This document shows, in pieces, positions 15,534-23,763 of a stretch of DNA of 64,000 bases. The stretch is from assembly GCF_900111685.1 (NCBI RefSeq), contig NZ_FOHX01000001.1, positions 682,001 through 746,000 of the forward strand, given 5' to 3'. Position 1 is the first letter of the stretch. Every line of letters begins with the position of its first letter. The DNA is from Nonomuraea wenchangensis. GTDB lineage: Bacteria > Actinomycetota > Actinomycetes > Streptosporangiales > Streptosporangiaceae. Below the pieces are notes generated by a model. That model searched no databases. It worked only from the letters and a program-made list of their open reading frames with translations, and was not told the origin of the DNA. The translations under genes were made by a program, and so were the position numbers.

Positions 15534-17206
15534 CGGACGCCCTGACCGCCGAGGTGCTGCGCAACGCGCTGGTCGTGGCCGCCGAGGAGGCCAGCATCGT
15601 CGTGGTGCGCTCGGCGTACTCGACGTTCATCGTGGAGGGGTCCGACGCCTCGGCGGCCGTACTGGACGCCCGCGGCCGGCTGGTCGCGCAGTCCATGGCC
15701 ACCACGCTCATGAACAGCATGGCGCTGCGCACCGCGCTGCCCGAGCTGCTCGCCGACCACCCGCCGGAGACGATGCGGCCCGGCGACGTGTACGCGCTCA
15801 ACGACGCCTATCGGGGCGGCGTGCACACCAACGACCTGCTGGTCTACCGGCCGGTGTTCGTCGGGGGCGCGCCGGCGTACTTCACCGCCACCATGATCCA
15901 CGTCTCCGACCTGGGCGGGCTGTCGGCGGGCGGCATGGCCCCGCTGGCCACGGACATCTTCCTGGAGGGCCTGCAGCTCCCGCCGGTCCGCCTGGCCACC
16001 GAGGCCGGACTGGACCCGGCCATCGAGGCCGTGCTGCGGGCCAACAGCCGCACGCCGGACAAGGTCATGGGGGACGTCCGCGCGCTCGTCGCCGGGACGG
16101 CGGTGGCCGCCGCCCGCATAGAGTCCCTGCTGGCCGAGCACGGCGAGAAAGGGCTGGCGGCGGGCGTCGACGACTACCTCGACCACACCGAGGCCCGCAC
16201 CCGCGCCTCGCTCGCGGCGCTGCCGGAGGGGCGCTACGCGGCGGCGTACCCGATCGACGACGACGGGATCGACCTGGGCAGGACGCACGACGTGCGGGTC
16301 ACGGTCACGCTCGGGGAGGGCCGCGCCGTGCTCGACTTCGCCGGCACCGGCCCGCAGGTGCCGGCCGCGGTCAACGCCTCGGCCTCGCAGTCCCTGGCCG
16401 CCGCCGTCTTCGCGATCCGCTGCTTCCTGGACCCGGCGATCCCCATGAACGACGGCTGCCTGCGCGCGATCGAGGTGCGCCTGCCGGAGGGGTCGCTGCT
16501 GAACGCCCGCTCGCCGTATCCGTGCGGCGGCCGGTACGTCCCGATCTACGCCGCCATGGAGGCCGTCTTCCAGGCGATGTCGGACGCGGTGCCCGAGCGC
16601 GCGATCGCGGCCAGCGGGATCCTGCAGCCGTTCTCGATCGCGGCGGTGGGGGCGCCGTACTGGATCCACCTGGCCTACGACTTCGGCGGGGTGGGCGCGC
16701 GGCGCGGGCTGGACGGCCCGGACGCGACCGGCGTGCACTTCGGCGTCGGCCGCAACTCGGTGCCGCAGGCCGAGCCCGTGGAGAGCCGCTGCCCGCTCGT
16801 CGTGGAGTCGATCGAGACGATCCCGGACTCGGGCGGGCCTGGCCGGTGGCGGGGCGGGCTGGGCTCGCGCACGGTCTACCGCTTCCTCGCCGACTGCCAT
16901 GTCACCACCAGGGGCGACCGGCTGCGCCTGCCTCCCCCGGGCCGCGACGGCGGGCTGCCCGGCCGTCTCGGCGGCTTCTACCGGCGTCACCTCGACGGCC
17001 GCATGGAACGGCTCGCCTCGAAGGTGAACAATGTCCGCTTCGCCGCCGGGGAGGCGTTCGTGGTGGAGACCACGGGCGGCGGCGGCCTCGGCCCGCCCGC
17101 CGAGCGGGACCGGGAGGCGGTCCGCGCCGATCTCGCGGCGGGCCGGGTGACGGCGAGGGGCGCGGCCGAGGACTACGGTCTCGGCCCGTCCTCCGGGGTG
17201 AGGTGA
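15530..17206 (+). CDS. hyuB: Hydantoinase/oxoprolinase family protein, subunit B
   Basis: The 558-residue subunit B pairs with the upstream A subunit in an ATP-dependent ring-opening or carboxylating complex. Recognisable blocks are LRNALVVAAEEAS, SYSTFIVEGSDASAAV-like early sequence, DVYALNDAYRGGVHTNDLLV and the glycine-rich RWRGGLGSRTVY. The GTG start at 15530 overlaps the hyuA stop as GTGA and has GGGGAGG 6 bases upstream. The 3' end overlaps the convergent cbiZ gene by 34 bases, in a stretch that contains an exact 18-bp tandem duplication. Length is normal for the family. Confidence 0.92.
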   Translation: MTDALTAEVLRNALVVAAEEASIVVVRSAYSTFIVEGSDASAAVLDARGRLVAQSMATTLMNSMALRTALPELLADHPPETMRPGDVYALNDAYRGGVHTNDLLVYRPVFVGGAPAYFTATMIHVSDLGGLSAGGMAPLATDIFLEGLQLPPVRLATEAGLDPAIEAVLRANSRTPDKVMGDVRALVAGTAVAAARIESLLAEHGEKGLAAGVDDYLDHTEARTRASLAALPEGRYAAAYPIDDDGIDLGRTHDVRVTVTLGEGRAVLDFAGTGPQVPAAVNASASQSLAAAVFAIRCFLDPAIPMNDGCLRAIEVRLPEGSLLNARSPYPCGGRYVPIYAAMEAVFQAMSDAVPERAIAASGILQPFSIAAVGAPYWIHLAYDFGGVGARRGLDGPDATGVHFGVGRNSVPQAEPVESRCPLVVESIETIPDSGGPGRWRGGLGSRTVYRFLADCHVTTRGDRLRLPPPGRDGGLPGRLGGFYRRHLDGRMERLASKVNNVRFAAGEAFVVETTGGGGLGPPAERDREAVRADLAAGRVTARGAAEDYGLGPSSGVR

Positions 17207-17850
17207 CGCTCCGGGGTGAGGTGACGCTGCCGCCACGCCTCGGCGCCGCGCCGGATGGCGGTGTGGACGGCGCGGGCGGCCCGCGCGCCCCACTCAGAGC
17301 GCGGCCCACCGAACAGCTCCTGGGGCCCGTCGGAGGGCACGGCCACGCAGACCGCGTCGGAGGCCGTGCCCGTGCCCGCGTAGCCGGTCTCGGCCAGCGC
17401 CTGGGCCTTGGCCTCGGTCACCGTCATCACCAGGTTGACCAGGGCGGCGTCGGTCATGGCGACCGGCAGCGCGACCACGATGTTGACGGTGCCCACCCTG
17501 ACCGGGGCCAGCTCGGGGTCGGGGGCGTCCTCGGGCGCGGCGGCCCAGGTGGGGACGCGCAGCCCCACGGTCGCCCAGGCGTCCACGCCGCCGTCGGACG
17601 CCTGGACGTAGCGGTCCACGGAGGCGGCGGTCATCATCCCGACGCCGGTGCCGCCCGGACCTAACGACGTCAGGTGCTCGATCGGGTCCATGCGCGCGTA
17701 CCCGGCGACGACCTGGGCGTTCAGCACCCACTCGCGTTCGCCGATGCCGCCGCCGAGCACGGCCGAGGAGATCATCCGCCAGCCGGGCCCGAACTCCCAC
17801 AGCAGCGCCCCGAGCCGCGTCCCCTCCTCCGTGCGGTACGTCAGCCTCAC
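17173..17850 (-). CDS. cbiZ: Adenosylcobinamide amidohydrolase
   Basis: CbiZ hydrolyses the amide of adenosylcobinamide to adenosylcobyric acid, letting cells remodel imported incomplete corrinoids or pseudocobalamin. The 225-residue protein carries the family blocks SSAVLGGGIGEREWVLN, GVGMMTAA, TVNIVVALPVAMTDAALVN with VTEAKAQAL, and TGTASDAVCVAVP. The start is GTG at 17850, overlapping the transporter ATPase stop as GTGA, with AGGAG 6 bases upstream. It is the last gene of the btuFCD-cbiZ operon behind a cobalamin riboswitch, which supports corrinoid salvage. The C-terminal HLTPER/HLTPED duplication is a local oddity. Confidence 0.9.
   Translation of the reverse strand: MRLTYRTEEGTRLGALLWEFGPGWRMISSAVLGGGIGEREWVLNAQVVAGYARMDPIEHLTSLGPGGTGVGMMTAASVDRYVQASDGGVDAWATVGLRVPTWAAAPEDAPDPELAPVRVGTVNIVVALPVAMTDAALVNLVMTVTEAKAQALAETGYAGTGTASDAVCVAVPSDGPQELFGGPRSEWGARAARAVHTAIRRGAEAWRQRHLTPERHLTPEDGPRP
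17191..17226. repeat. 18-bp exact tandem duplication in overlapping gene ends
   Basis: Two perfect copies of an 18-bp unit (17191-17208 and 17209-17226) lie where the 3' ends of hyuB and cbiZ overlap. In cbiZ they encode two copies of HLTPE(R/D). The first copy contains the hyuB stop codon, so the duplication probably created or extended the convergent overlap. Confidence 0.9.
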
Positions 17851-18620
17851 GACCCACTCCTCACCAGGTGCACGACCGGCCGGCCGTCCGGCCCCGGCTC
17901 GATCTTCACATGGGCGCCGAAGTGCCGTCCCACGAGCTCCTCGGTCAGCACCTCGGCGGGCAGGCCGGAGGCGGCCGCGCGGCCGGCGGCGAGCAGGAGC
18001 AGCGCGTCGGCGTACAGGCCGGCCACGGTCAGGTCGTGCAGGGTCGTGACGACGGTGAGCCCGTCGGCCCGGCGCAGCCGGTCCACCAGCTCCAGCACCT
18101 GCTGCTGGTGGCCGAGGTCGAGGGCGGTGGTCGGCTCGTCGAGCAGCAGCACGGGGGCCTGCTGGGCGAGCGCCCTGGCCAGCACGACGCGCTGGCGCTC
18201 CCCGCCGGACAGCTCGCCGACCCGCCGCCCGGCCAGCTCCGTCAGGTCGAGCCTGGCCAGCACGGACGCGGTCACCTCCCGGTCGTGGCCGCTCTCGCGC
18301 CCCAGGTAGGGGATGTACGGCGTCCGCCCCAGCAACGCGTAGTCGAAGACCGACATGTCGGGTGGCAGGGAGGGCGTCTGCGGCGCGTACGCGACCAGCC
18401 TGGCCCGTGCCCGCGGCTTCAGCCCGGCCGCCGGCCGCCCGTCCAGCAGCACCTCGCCCTTGTGCTCGACCAGCCCCATCACGGCCTTGAGCAGGGTGGA
18501 CTTGCCGGCCCCGTTCGGCCCGATGACGGCCACCCATTCGCCCTGGCGCACCCGCATGCCGACGTCGCGGACGACGTCCCGCTCGCCGAGCCGGACGGTC
18601 ACCCCCCGGGTCTCGATCAT
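17847..18620 (-). CDS. btuD: Corrinoid/cobalamin ABC transporter ATP-binding protein
   Basis: The 257-residue ATPase has Walker A GPNGAGKST near residue 36, Q-loop (APQTPSLP), signature LSGGERQRV, Walker B LLLDEPTTALD and H-loop THLHD-like TLHDL. It belongs to the iron/B12-type importer class that pairs with FecCD/BtuC permeases. ATG at 18620 overlaps the permease stop as ATGA and GTGA links it to cbiZ. The riboswitch upstream of the operon identifies corrinoids rather than siderophores as the likely cargo. No signs of truncation. Confidence 0.92.
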   Translation of the reverse strand: MIETRGVTVRLGERDVVRDVGMRVRQGEWVAVIGPNGAGKSTLLKAVMGLVEHKGEVLLDGRPAAGLKPRARARLVAYAPQTPSLPPDMSVFDYALLGRTPYIPYLGRESGHDREVTASVLARLDLTELAGRRVGELSGGERQRVVLARALAQQAPVLLLDEPTTALDLGHQQQVLELVDRLRRADGLTVVTTLHDLTVAGLYADALLLLAAGRAAASGLPAEVLTEELVGRHFGAHVKIEPGPDGRPVVHLVRSGS

Positions 18621-19651
18621 GTCTCCGCCCGCCGCGTCATCCTGAGCACGCCGACGAAGAACGGCGCCCCCACGAACATCGTCACCACGCCGATCGGCAG
18701 CTCGGCCGGGGCGAGCACGGTGCGCGCCACGAGGTCGGCGAGCACCAGGAAGGCCGCCCCGCCGAGCAGCGACAGCGGCAGCACGATCCGGTACGAGCCG
18801 CCCGCCAGCCGCCGCACCACGTGCGGCACGACGATGCCCACGAACCCGATCAGCCCGCTCACCGCCACGGCCGCCGCCGTGGCCAGCGAGGCCGCGAGCA
18901 GCACGACCAGGCGTACCCGGGCTGCGGCCACGCCCAGGCTGACGGCCTCCTCGTCGCCGACGGACAGCACGTCCAGCATCCGCCCGTGCAGCAGGAGCAG
19001 CACGGCGGCGACCACCGCGTACGGCAGCACCAGCCAGAACTGGTCCCAGCCGCCGCCGACGTCGCCGAGGATCCACGAGTAGATCCGCTGCAGCTCCTCC
19101 ACCTTGAACTGCTGCACGAACGTCTGGATCGCGGTCAGGAACGACGTCACCGCCACCCCGGCCAGCACCAGCGTGGCGGTGCCGCCGGAGCGCCCGGCGG
19201 TGTTCCCCAGCGTGTACGCCAGCAGCACCCCGCACACGGCCCCGGCGAAGGCCGCGGCGGGGACGCCGCCCGCCAGCGCCGGCAGCGCGACGATGGCGAG
19301 CGTGGCCGCGAGCCCCGCCCCGGCCGCCGCGCCCAGCAGGTAGGGATCGGCGAGCGGGTTGCGGAACACCCCCTGGTAGCCGGCCCCCGCCAGGGCGAGC
19401 AGCCCGCCCACCACGGCGGCGACCAGCACGCGGGGCAGCCGCAGCTCGAACAGCAGCCCCTGCTCGACCGGCGCGAGCCCCGAGTCGACCTGCACGAACG
19501 GCAGCCAGTCCACGGCCTGGAGCACCACCTGCCAGGGCGACATGTCGGCCGCCCCGCCGAGCAGCCCGGCGACCATCGAGACGGCCAGCACGCCGAGGGC
19601 GCCCGCCAGCCACAGAGGTCTGGCCCGCGACGGGCCGGCCTGTCCCGTCAC
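18617..19651 (-). CDS. btuC: Corrinoid/cobalamin ABC transporter permease
   Basis: A FecCD/BtuC-type permease of 344 residues with about ten membrane helices. Family landmarks are LRLPRVLVAAVVGGLLALAGAGYQGVFRNPLADPYLLG near residue 70 and GLIGFVGIVVPHVVRRLAG near 265, the segments that contact the ATPase and line the pathway. The start is GTG at 19651, two bases after the stop of btuF; extending upstream would read into btuF. It overlaps btuD by ATGA. Function as the membrane channel of the corrinoid importer is inferred from the operon and the riboswitch. Confidence 0.92.
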   Translation of the reverse strand: MTGQAGPSRARPLWLAGALGVLAVSMVAGLLGGAADMSPWQVVLQAVDWLPFVQVDSGLAPVEQGLLFELRLPRVLVAAVVGGLLALAGAGYQGVFRNPLADPYLLGAAAGAGLAATLAIVALPALAGGVPAAAFAGAVCGVLLAYTLGNTAGRSGGTATLVLAGVAVTSFLTAIQTFVQQFKVEELQRIYSWILGDVGGGWDQFWLVLPYAVVAAVLLLLHGRMLDVLSVGDEEAVSLGVAAARVRLVVLLAASLATAAAVAVSGLIGFVGIVVPHVVRRLAGGSYRIVLPLSLLGGAAFLVLADLVARTVLAPAELPIGVVTMFVGAPFFVGVLRMTRRAET

Positions 19652-19653
19652 GG

Positions 19654-20610
19654 TCAGCTCGTGCCGGCCTTGGCGACGGCGGCGCCGATGCTCTCGGCGA
19701 ACTCGACGATGCGCGGCCCCCAGCGGGAGGCGATGTCGTCGTCGAGCTCGACGACCTGGTCGTTCTTCACCGCCGACAGCTTCCCCCAGCCGGGCCGCTC
19801 GGCCAGCGCCGCCTTGTTCTGGGCGCAGCACTTGACGTCGGCCAGGAAGATCAGGTCGGGGTCGGCCTGGGCGACGAACTCGGCCGACAGCTTCGGATAG
19901 CCGCCCGCCGCCTCGGGAGCCTTGTCGGCGATGTTGGTGAGGCCGAAGATCGAGTACACCTGGCCGATGAACGTCTGGGACGTGACCGCGTACGGCGTCT
20001 GGTCGAGCTCGTGGTAGTAGGTGAGCTTCTTGTCCTTGGGCGCCTCGGCGGCCAGCTTGTCCATGGCCGCCCGCATGCCGGTGACGACCTCGTCGGCCTT
20101 GGCCTTGTTGCCGGTGGCCGCGCCGATCTCGGCGATCTCCTCGTACGCCTCGTCGAGCGTCTTGGCGGCCGGCTCCAGGAGCACGGGCACGCCGACCTTG
20201 CCCAGCTCGGCCACGACGTTGTCGAGGTCGTCGGAGACGACGACGAGGTCGGGCTTCTTGGCGACGATGGCCTCGACGTTGGGCTTGAAGCCGGACAGGT
20301 CCGTCTTCGGGGCCTCGGGCGGGAAGTTCGAGCGGTCGTCCACGGCGATGACCTGGGGGCCGGCGCCGACGGCGAACAGGGTCTCGGTGTGGCTCGCCGA
20401 GAGGGAGACGATGCGCTCCGGCTTCTTGTCGATGGTGACCTGACCGTTGCCCGCCTCGATCGTGACGGGGAACCCCTCACCGGCGGCGGGGGCGGAGGAA
20501 GTGGTGGGGGCGGGGGCGGGGGTGGCGGTGGTTCCGCTGCTCTGGCCGCATCCGGCCAGCACCAGCGTTCCCAGCAGCGCGCCCGCGAAGACCGTGCGTA
20601 CGGGCCTCAC
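19654..20610 (-). CDS. btuF: Corrinoid/cobalamin-binding lipoprotein
   Basis: The 318-residue substrate-binding lipoprotein has a lipoprotein signal peptide ending LVLAGC (lipidated C21 from the chosen start). After a Thr/Pro/Ala-rich linker comes a type-III periplasmic-binding fold: RIVSLSASHTETLFAVGAG, ADKAPEAAGGYPKLSAE and ADPDLIFLAD. The start GTG at 20610 is preferred over the GTG at 20625 because AAAGGA lies 6 bases before it and the signal peptide is then of normal length. It captures corrinoids outside the membrane for BtuCD. It is the first gene of the operon, behind the riboswitch. Confidence 0.9.
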   Translation of the reverse strand: MRPVRTVFAGALLGTLVLAGCGQSSGTTATPAPAPTTSSAPAAGEGFPVTIEAGNGQVTIDKKPERIVSLSASHTETLFAVGAGPQVIAVDDRSNFPPEAPKTDLSGFKPNVEAIVAKKPDLVVVSDDLDNVVAELGKVGVPVLLEPAAKTLDEAYEEIAEIGAATGNKAKADEVVTGMRAAMDKLAAEAPKDKKLTYYHELDQTPYAVTSQTFIGQVYSIFGLTNIADKAPEAAGGYPKLSAEFVAQADPDLIFLADVKCCAQNKAALAERPGWGKLSAVKNDQVVELDDDIASRWGPRIVEFAESIGAAVAKAGTS

Positions 20611-20690
20611 GAGATGTCCTTTCACACTGTCGGAACCGAGAGACCCGCGATGAGCGACGGATCACCCTTTTCCACGAGGGTTGATGGCGT

Positions 20691-20790
20691 CAGCGCAGCG
20701 GCAGGCGACCTGGCTATGACAGTTGCGGGACAGCGCCGGACTCACACCGGACTTCGCTGCGCACTGCGCGTCGGACAAACGCTATCAATC
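20691..20790 (-). promoter_or_regulatory. Cobalamin riboswitch
   Basis: On the minus strand the leader contains the conserved cobalamin-aptamer core: CCGGTGTGAGTCCGG, GCTGTCCCGCAACTGT and the B12 box AGCCAGGTCGCCTGC. These are enclosed by the pairing arms GCGCAGCG (20755-20762) and CGCTGCGC (20693-20700). A further small hairpin (ACCCT/AGGGT around 20662-20680) lies between aptamer and btuF and may be the expression platform. High cobalamin should switch the btuFCD-cbiZ operon off. Confidence 0.92.
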
Positions 20791-20815
20791 CCCCAAAGGA
20801 CCGTAACGTCAAGGG

Positions 20816-21673
20816 TCAGCCACGCAGCTGGGAAACGGCGTCGGCCACGATCTGCTGGAGGCGGAGGCCGTGAGCGGCGTCGAGGGGGTGGCCGCCGCCC
20901 GCGCGCACCGTCCGCGCGAACTCCTCCGCGACCGCGTCCAGGGGATCGTCGTCGAACGGCAGCAGGACCGCGTTCCCCGTCCGGCCGTACACGGCGAACG
21001 TCGCGGGCGGCAGGTCACCGACGGCCGCCATGGACAGCGACGCCTCCGACACCGCCCCGCCCTCGTGCTCCAGCAGCAGCCCGATCCACCCGAACGGGTC
21101 GCCGTGGGCGCGTACCCCGGCCACCGGGCCGAGCGCGGCGTCCAGCAGGTCGACGACGTGCGGCCCGACGTCGAGCAGCGCGCCGTGCTCCAGCCGCCAC
21201 GGCGTGGCGAAGGGATGGTCGCCGAGCAGGACGCCGGAGATGTTCGCCGCGTGCCCGCCGAACGGCTGGATCTCGCCGCACCGGGCGAGGAACGTCCGGG
21301 TCTGTACGGCATAGCGAAGGGTCAGCACCATCTGGCTGGCCACGCCCGACTCCGCCACGGCGTCGGCCAGCCGCCGCGCCCCGTCGAGCGAGTCGGCGAG
21401 CGGCTTCTCCAGCAGCAGCGCCTTGCCCGCGCGGGCGGCCCGCACGCCCAGCTCGGCCTGCACGCCGGGCGGGACGCAGAACGCCACCGCCTCGCAGTGG
21501 TCGAACAGCTCCTCGATCCGCTCGTACACCGGGGCGCCCAGCTCGGCCGCCGCCTCGGGACGCCGCGCCCAGACGCCCGCCAGCCGCGTGTGCGGGCCCT
21601 TGGCCAGCATCGGCGCGTGCGCCATCCTCGCCCACGGTCCCGCGCCCACCAGCCCGACCGCCACCGGCTCCAT
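20816..21673 (-). CDS. Gfo/Idh/MocA family oxidoreductase
   Basis: The 285-residue protein starts VAVGLVGAGPWARMAHAPML, the Rossmann motif of the Gfo/Idh/MocA family, and has the EKP motif (LLLEKPLADS) with the conserved catalytic lysine. The C-terminal alpha/beta domain is shorter than in most members (usual total ~330-400). These NAD(P) enzymes oxidise or reduce sugars, inositols or related polyols. The start at 21673 has AAAGGGG 5 bases upstream; a GTG at 21688 is the alternative. It lies 72 bases behind the SDR gene of the catabolic operon, so it may be its last gene. Confidence 0.88.
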   Translation of the reverse strand: MEPVAVGLVGAGPWARMAHAPMLAKGPHTRLAGVWARRPEAAAELGAPVYERIEELFDHCEAVAFCVPPGVQAELGVRAARAGKALLLEKPLADSLDGARRLADAVAESGVASQMVLTLRYAVQTRTFLARCGEIQPFGGHAANISGVLLGDHPFATPWRLEHGALLDVGPHVVDLLDAALGPVAGVRAHGDPFGWIGLLLEHEGGAVSEASLSMAAVGDLPPATFAVYGRTGNAVLLPFDDDPLDAVAEEFARTVRAGGGHPLDAAHGLRLQQIVADAVSQLRG

Positions 21674-21745
21674 GAAGACCCCTTTCACCGCCAGATCACG
21701 GACATCCCACTGCCCCTGTCCGCCCCATCCTGACGTACGCGCTCC

Positions 21746-22561
21746 TCATCGGGGGCGCTGTTCGCGCCGGCGCTGGATGGCGTGCTGGGGGCGGTGGGCG
21801 AGCGTGCCGGAGTCGAGGATCAGCGTCTGGCCGGTGAGGCAGCGGCTCTCGTCGCAGGCCAGGAAGGCGACCAGGTTCGCGACGTCGTCCACGTCGCAGG
21901 GCCAGGGCAGCAGGCGTTCGGCGGCCTTGTCGGCGAGCTGCGCAGGGGACAGGGCGCGTTCGGCGGCCGGGGTGAGGACGAGCGCGGGGGCGACGGCGTT
22001 GCAGCGCACGCCGCGGGCGCCGTACATGGTGGCGACGTGCCGGGCGAAGCCGACCAGGGCCGCCTTCGAGGCCCCGTACGCGGCGTGCGCCCCGTCCCCC
22101 ACGAACGCCGACACCGACGAGGTCAGGACGATCGAGCCGCCGTCCGGCATGACCGGGACCGCGTGCTTGACCAGCAGCATGGCGCCCCGCAGGTTGACCT
22201 CCATGGTGCGGTCCCACACGGCGACGTCGAGGTCCTCGATGCCGTGGTCGCGCCCGTACACGGCGGGGCCGAGCGCGGCGGCGTTGGAGTGCAGCACGTC
22301 CACCCGCCCGTACGCCGCCACCAGCGCCCCGACGGCCGCCGCGACCTGCTTCTCGGCGGAGACGTCGCACTCCAGCGCGAGCGCGCCGCCGCCCCGCTCC
22401 CGTACGGCGGCGGCGGTCTCCTCGGCGGCCTCGCCGCGTACGTCGAGCACGCCCACGCGCGCCCCCTCGGCGGCCAGCCGCAGCGCGCAGGCCGCCCCGA
22501 TCCCCGACCCGGCCCCGGTCACCAGCGCGACCCGCCCGGAAAGCCGCCCGCCCGTCACCAC
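21746..22561 (-). CDS. Short-chain dehydrogenase/reductase (classical)
   Basis: A 271-residue classical SDR with TGAGSGIG at 15-22, the acidic D40 that favours NAD+, the NAAA structural motif near residue 93, S149 and YxxxK (Y162, K166). It should oxidise an alcohol or reduce a ketone. It begins with GTG codons at 22561 and 22558 that overlap the stop of the P450 gene by up to 7 bases. This links it to the PhyH-PTE-P450 operon, where it probably oxidises an alcohol made by the P450 or dioxygenase. Substrate not known. Confidence 0.9.
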   Translation of the reverse strand: MVTGGRLSGRVALVTGAGSGIGAACALRLAAEGARVGVLDVRGEAAEETAAAVRERGGGALALECDVSAEKQVAAAVGALVAAYGRVDVLHSNAAALGPAVYGRDHGIEDLDVAVWDRTMEVNLRGAMLLVKHAVPVMPDGGSIVLTSSVSAFVGDGAHAAYGASKAALVGFARHVATMYGARGVRCNAVAPALVLTPAAERALSPAQLADKAAERLLPWPCDVDDVANLVAFLACDESRCLTGQTLILDSGTLAHRPQHAIQRRREQRPR

Positions 22562-23763
22562 TCCACCGGCAGCGCCGCCGGCCCTCGCCCGACCAGCGAC
22601 CTGCGGTACGTCACCCGCTCCCCCGGCGCGAGCCGGAGCCCCGGCAGGCGGCGGCCCAGCACCTCCAGCGCGGTCCGCAGTTGCAGGCGGCCGAGCGCCG
22701 CGCCCACGCAGAAGTGGATGCCGTAGCCGAAGACCAGATGGTCGGCGGCGTTCGGCCGGTCGATGAGGAAGCGCTCAGGCTCGGGGAAGACGCTCTCGTC
22801 GTGCCCGGCGGAGTCGGTGGACAGCAGCACGAGGGCGCCAGCCGGGATGGTCACACCGTGCAGGACGACGTCCTCGGTGGTGTGGCGGAAGGAGCCGAGC
22901 GAGGCGCCGTCGATGCGCATGCACTCCTCGGCGGCGTTGCCGATCAGCTGCGGCGGCACCGGCCAGGCGCCCTCCCGCAGCAGCCGCAGGACGGTGTTGC
23001 CGAGCTGGTTGGGCACGGTGTCGTTGCCGCCGAGCAGGATCGTGGAGATCAGCTCGACGACCTCCCGGTGGGTCAGCTCGTCGCCGATGAGCGCGGTCAT
23101 GAGCGAGGTGAAGTCGTCGCGGGGGTCCTTGGCGCGGGCGGCGACCAGCCGGTCCACGTAGTCGAGGTAGGTGAGGAAGCCACCGGCGAGTTCGAGCTGC
23201 CGCTCGGGCGGCTGCGGCGACAGGAAGAGCTGGAACCACTCCTTGACGCGCGCCTGCACGAACGCCTCGTCCGCCTCCGGCACCCCGATGAAGCGGGCGG
23301 TCAGCTTCACGGACGGCTCGTGCCCGAGCTCGGCCACGAAGTCGGCCGCGCCGCGCGGGACGACCCGGTCGAGCAGGTCCTCGTTGAGCCGGCGGAAGGC
23401 GTCCTCCATGGCGGCGACCGCGCGCGGCGTGAACGCCCGCGACACCGACCGGCGCAGCCGGGTGTGGACGGGCGGATCCACGTTGGCGACGAAGCTCGAC
23501 AGGAACGAGCCGTGCTCGCCCAGCTTCTCCCTGGTCGCGTCGGTCAGGCTGCGGGAGATGGTGAGCGAGCCCAGGGAGGAGAAGCGCCGGGGGTCGCCGT
23601 AGGCGGCGCGCACGTCGGCGTAGCGGGTCAGCACCCAGGCCCGCAGGTGCTCGCTCCAGAACACCGGCGACTCGCGCCGCAACCGGGCGAGGAACGGGTA
23701 CGGGTCCGCGACGTGCCAGTCCGCGCTGACGTCGAAGTCCCGGGCCTCCGGCAGGGTGGTCAT
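22555..23763 (-). CDS. Cytochrome P450
   Basis: The 402-residue bacterial class-I P450 has the heme ligand C352 in FGYGIHFCVGAALGR, an ExxR pair at E280/R283, and an I-helix reading LGGNDTVPN in which the acid-alcohol pair D248-T249 is kept but the usual Ala before the Gly is Gly. It should hydroxylate a hydrophobic substrate with electrons from ferredoxin, and no ferredoxin gene is adjacent. It overlaps the phosphotriesterase-family gene by ATGA and the SDR gene by 7 bases. The operon is read from the divergent promoter at 25.5 kb that carries the shared palindrome. Confidence 0.94.
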   Translation of the reverse strand: MTTLPEARDFDVSADWHVADPYPFLARLRRESPVFWSEHLRAWVLTRYADVRAAYGDPRRFSSLGSLTISRSLTDATREKLGEHGSFLSSFVANVDPPVHTRLRRSVSRAFTPRAVAAMEDAFRRLNEDLLDRVVPRGAADFVAELGHEPSVKLTARFIGVPEADEAFVQARVKEWFQLFLSPQPPERQLELAGGFLTYLDYVDRLVAARAKDPRDDFTSLMTALIGDELTHREVVELISTILLGGNDTVPNQLGNTVLRLLREGAWPVPPQLIGNAAEECMRIDGASLGSFRHTTEDVVLHGVTIPAGALVLLSTDSAGHDESVFPEPERFLIDRPNAADHLVFGYGIHFCVGAALGRLQLRTALEVLGRRLPGLRLAPGERVTYRRSLVGRGPAALPVEW

